Assembly: GCA_015680685.1 (NCBI GenBank)
Contig: MNCI01001925.1
Location: forward strand, 560,609-624,608
Source: Gnetum montanum
Lineage: Eukaryota; Streptophyta; Gnetopsida; Gnetales; Gnetaceae
DNA length: 64,000 nucleotides
Direction: 5' to 3'
In this document: positions 60,901-64,000 of the stretch, one piece after another
Numbering within the stretch: the first letter of the stretch is position 1
Layout: the number at the start of each line of letters is the position of its first letter
Made by a program: the position numbers and the translations under genes
Notes under the pieces: generated by a model
The model's database searches: none
What the model saw: only the letters and a program-made list of their open reading frames with translations
What the model was told of the DNA's origin: nothing

Positions 60901-61449
60901 TGAGAATGCATTCACTAGGAGGTGAGGCATCATGGTGCTCTGAGGTGGTTACTCAAACTAGCCTAACTACTTGGGAGTGTAGACCCTTCCTTTTGCCCTC
61001 AACTAGATAGCTCATCTCTCTACCTCCTTCCTTTATCCCTACAACCTTTACCCTTTCCTCCTATTTGTACAAAACGTGAACGTACAGGCACTCTTTTGCA
61101 CATGATAATCATCCATGAATTGGCGTAACACAACTCACCTCATGGAAAGCATCCTTTCAAAAAAATGCATGTAAAACAACTCATCCAGGCCATACGGGTG
61201 TAACATAGCTCATCCGTGCAAGCCCTTCATGTGTAGTATAGCAGCATAGCCTCTCAGGAAAATAGCCACAAAAAGACGCCGAATGTTATCTTTGCAAAAG
61301 CTTCCTGTTCACATGCTTGAGTCTTCCCCAAACCTCCCTCCTCTCACTTCTCTGAGATCCCTCCTATTCTACTCCTCCCACCCTCATGCTTCTAGGTTTG
61401 ATAGAGAAACATTTGAGCAGCTGCTGATAGACGTTGTTGATGTCTTTAC
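60901..61449 (+). other. 3' untranslated region of C', truncated
   Basis: It aligns with D 3' UTR through GAGCAGCTGCTGATAGACGT. The sequence stops at 61449, just short of the expected polypurine tract and LTR, where the LTR of E begins. Confidence 0.65.
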
Positions 61450-62685
61450 TGTGCCGACCGAAATCGTCGGTGCGAGGCTGGAACGTTACGGGCACCGAAA
61501 GATCAGCGGATGAGCACGGTTGACCCTGCCTCCGCTTGAGGGCAAGCTGGAGTGGACGAAGGTAGAGTGCCTTGAATGGTCTGCACGCAGATCAAACAAG
61601 GACTTCCCCGAGCGCCACCGAAGTGTTATACGCTGGGTTATGTGTAAAACGGGGTGTAAACGACGAAACAGGCATGTAGCGTAAGCGTAGAGGGGCGTAA
61701 ACACTGTCAGGCGTAAACGGCATAAACAGAGATAGGCCCAGCGTAAGCGTATACAGGAGCGAACAGCGTACACAGCGTAAAAAAGTGTAAAGGGCGTAAA
61801 CAAGCGCAAACGGTGTAAATAGTGTGCGTACACGGACGCGGACGGAGCGTAAATGTAAGCAGGCGTGAACAAAGCGTTGGCCAAATTGACGTAAAACTGT
61901 AAAAGAACTTGCAACAAGCGTAAACAGTAGATTATAGAGTTAAAATGTTGTGCACCGGTCTAACGCAGTTGTGTGGGGACACAAGGCGGACGTAGAGCCC
62001 CGGTGGACGGAGGGATGCAGTCGGCTGACACGGTAGGCGGAGCGCGGACTGCGCTTAGTGTGCAGGACTTCAGCGTAAGCGTAAGCGTAAGGGGGGTTTC
62101 TGCAGCGTAATTGCTCTGGGCCCGTTCTGGTAAATTTTTGCTGACCTGTTAAATGCGGAAAACTGGGCTATTTATAGGAGTAGGGTTACCGGGAAAATTA
62201 GACGAGGAGACACATGGCGTATAGACCGAGCGTTACAATTTAGAAACATGGTATACGCTGGGCGTACACGCCCGGTGTATACGTCGTACACGCCCGGCGT
62301 ACACGCCGGGCGTAGACGGATAAATGCTGGTGTATACGCTGGGCGTATACACTGGTGAATGTTGGGCGTATACGTCGGGCGTATACGCCGAAGGATGTCC
62401 ACTTGCTTCAATCCTTGCTCTTCGGTGTAATCTTCATGTTACCATTGGAGATCCTGTCGTCGAGTGCGTGTGCCTACCGTACCCGGGCCTGTATGCCGGA
62501 GCCAGGCATACACGCTGGGCATAGACACTGGGCGTAGACGCTGGCACAACACTTAGTGAAAACCCGGTGTTCAATTCTCAAGATTGCCCTGTGTAGCCTT
62601 AAATGCTGCCAAAGTCGTCTGTGGGTCATGGGGACCCGCTTCTTGTCAGACAGATGCTAAACCCAAAGATTCTTGTGGTGTTTCA
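61450..62685 (-). repeat. 3' LTR of element E
   Basis: Minus strand start TGAAACACCACAAGAAT at 62685; left end TG at 61450 is approximate. The left part aligns with the D LTR end (GTGCCTTGAATGGTCTGCACG near 61570 against GTGCCCTAAATGGTCTTGTC near 35010). It has dense GGCGTAAAC and GGGCGTATACGC words at 61620-61890 and 62250-62395. A TATA box lies at 62169-62176. Confidence 0.75.
62169..62176 (-). promoter_or_regulatory. TATA box, E LTR
   Basis: On the minus strand CTCCTATAAATAGCCC, at the same relative position as in B and D. Confidence 0.7.
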
Positions 62686-62762
62686 TTGGACCCTCTTTGT
62701 CGATGCTTGGAGGAATCGACCCTAGAAGCGTCAACAAAGAAGCACAAAACACCACAAGCAAC
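62686..62762 (-). repeat. Polypurine tract and inverted repeat of E
   Basis: Minus strand GACAAAGAGGGTCCAA abuts LTR TG. CTTGTGGTGTTTCATTGGAC (62672) and the minus-strand reading of AGAAGCACAAAACACCACAA (62735-62760) are imperfect inverted copies, so the LTR start and tract are mirrored about 45 bp away. Confidence 0.75.
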
Positions 62763-63660
62763 TTGATAAAAGCTTTGCCCTTCGCCACTTGACTAGACAT
62801 CATCGCACCGTGTTTAGTATTGACTGGGATTGAAAGGGTGAGATTGGTAACTGGTAGGATGGAAGGGATTGTGAGGATCGATGACTGCCCAAGGGATCAT
62901 GCTAGGGAGATGGAATGCTCAGGTGTGGGGCATGCCGGTTCTTGTCGATAGCCATCTTTCAGCAGACTCGGAACTCAAGCATGTGATGTGCGTCCTTTGG
63001 CGGAACAGTGCTCTTGGTGGTTTTTCAAGAGAAACAGTTGTTACTACCAAAGCCACGGGATGATGTTTTGCATTCTTCGGAGGAACAGCTCCCTTCTTTG
63101 GGGAAACTGTAAGCGACGTGCTAAAGCTATGCAACATGATGTTTTTTGATTGCTTTTGTCATGAGCACGTATTTTCAAGACCGATACCTTCCCGCCTGGG
63201 GCTTATATGGGAAGTGCCAAGGGTCCACTTTTTTCTTTTTTTTGAACTTTGTCCTTGTACTCATGCGCGAATACTGCGTTTTTCGCGTTGCGACTGCTGT
63301 AACGTTTTGCAGCGTGCCATAGTTTGGTAAACAGATAGTAGGTTTTCGGGGAACGGGAATGTGCAGGTTAACGGTTTGATTTAGTCTTGCTAGGTGGACA
63401 AATGGACATTGCCTCATCTTGTTGCCTATGATGAAACGCACTCTCATACGAGAACTTCCGAGCATCATCCTGCAAACACAACTCCAAAGAGACAAGAAAA
63501 CCATGAGTGAATTAATGAGTTTAGATTTGAACAGCTGCAGGTGAACAAAAATGTTGGGGTGATTCTGAGCATGGAATGTGAATGTCGACAATGCTGATGA
63601 GGGATGCAATGATTCTGATGAATGAATATGGCTGTGGGATGAGGAGTTGAAGATGAACAC
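62763..63660 (-). other. 3' untranslated region of E
   Basis: A 161-codon open frame (63175-63660, minus strand) occupies the position of the small ORF of D and C' but shows no clear similarity to it. A short repeated TTTTGCATTCTTCGGAGGAACAG / GTCCTTTGGCGGAACAG pair lies near 62990-63090. No firm gene call is made. Confidence 0.35.
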
Positions 63661-63820
63661 GCTTGTTTATAGTCTTAGCGGACTATCATGGGTTAGTTTT
63701 GTGTCGTAACCCGTCGGACATTGCCCGTTTAGCGTCGTGGCAGACGTTGCGTTGCCAGTTTTGAGTCTTAGCGGACCATGAAGAGGCAAGCTAGTTTATA
63801 GTCTTAGCGGACTCCGTGGT
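63661..63820 (-). repeat. 3' motif array of E
   Basis: Minus-strand units GTCCGCTAAGACTATAAACTAGC, GTCCGCTAAGACTCAAAACTGGC and GTCTGCCACGACGCTAAACGGGC are the same dispersed motif as in B, C' and D. Confidence 0.8.
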
Positions 63821-64000
63821 GTTAATTTATAGTCATAACCCAGGACTGATCTATGGTATCAGTTTATAGTTGTGATCCCAGGACTAATCTGTGGTATCAG
63901 TTTATAGTCGTGATCCCAGGACTAATCTGTGGTATCAGTTTATAGTCGTGATTCCAGGACTAATCTGTGGTATCAATTTATAGTCGTGATTCCAGGACTA
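63821..64000 (-). repeat. 38-bp tandem repeat, runs off the right edge
   Basis: More than four near-identical units of 38 bp, plus-strand GTGGTATCAGTTTATAGTCG followed by TGATCCCAGGACTAATCT. The unit contains the TATAAACTGATA variant of the array motif, so it appears to be a local homogenised expansion of the array. Confidence 0.85.

Larger units (their letters stand above)
26525..61449 (+). mobile_element. Element C': Tat-like element, split by D, no LTRs left
   Basis: The coding order is leader, gag, protease, antisense gene, RT through integrase, motif array and small ORF, all in one orientation and collinear once element D (34909-55591) is removed. The 5' LTR is missing at the junction with C. 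The 3' end is cut just before the polypurine tract by the LTR of E at 61450. C' is older than both D and E. Confidence 0.8.
61450..64000 (-). mobile_element. Element E: 3' end of a Tat-like element, minus strand
   Basis: LTR 61450-62685, polypurine tract and inverted repeat, 3' untranslated region, then motif arrays reading on the minus strand. Its pol should lie beyond the right edge. It is inserted near the 3' end of C'. GC content and CpG words are higher than in B or D LTRs, so it may be younger. Confidence 0.75.

Noticed and set aside
63175-63660. 161-codon ORF in E as a copy of the conserved small ORF
   Set aside because: No ordered similarity to the D and C' ORFs could be seen; the frame may be open by chance.
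1-64000. CRISPR arrays, rRNA or tRNA genes
   Set aside because: The tandem arrays found are degenerate, lack spacer-repeat regularity and lie in retroelement spacers; no rRNA or complete tRNA sequence was recognised.

Overview
This is nuclear DNA of a vascular plant with a large, repeat-rich genome. Nearly all of it is Ty3/gypsy LTR retrotransposons, and no intact single-copy host gene is visible. The gag, protease, RT, double RNase H and integrase pieces belong to one diverged family. Its second, archaeal-like RNase H after the usual one is the hallmark of the Tat/Ogre lineage, and its primer-binding sites match plant tRNA-Asn. All pol copies carry stops, and paired LTRs differ visibly, mostly by transitions, so the insertions are old. 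A gymnosperm, or another lineage with a giant slowly purged genome, fits the picture, but I cannot name the species.

Layout, with nesting. (1) 1-1253: part of an LTR on the minus strand. (2) 1254-2933: no recognisable gene. (3) 2934-4139: an LTR of another family (X), with a 333-base N gap. (4) 4140-5312 and 23954-26520: gag-protease fragment C, split by (5) complete element B at 5313-23953 (LTRs 5313-7138 and 22155-23953, 5-bp target duplication). (6) 26525-34908 and 55592-61449: element C', carrying its own gag through integrase but without a 5' LTR, split by (7) complete element D on the minus strand at 34909-55591 (LTRs 34909-36455 and 54057-55591, 5-bp target duplication). D is itself interrupted at 46281-50086 by X-family DNA holding an RT fragment, a fragment of a host HMG-CoA reductase gene and an X LTR. 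(8) 61450 to the right edge: element E (minus strand), whose 3' LTR lies in the 3' end of C'.

The unusual feature is the element plan. B, C' and D each read LTR - leader - gag - protease - [about 4 kb spliced gene on the OPPOSITE strand] - RT - RNase H - archaeal-like RNase H - integrase - repeat array - small ORF - PPT - LTR. The antisense gene has conserved exon borders (the first exon is 119 nt in both C' and D), an acidic C-terminus and a helical central region, and it matches no family I know. It lies between protease and RT, where Ogre elements have an intron, and a conserved TAG acceptor-like site precedes RT. Short degenerate motifs of the type CTGCTAYGAC-NTAAACTAGCA recur in all three non-coding spacers: after protease, before RT and after integrase. 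The antisense protein plus element-specific motif arrays is the best candidate here for an undescribed system, by analogy with the VANC anti-silencing proteins and motif clusters of VANDAL transposons. That analogy is inference only.
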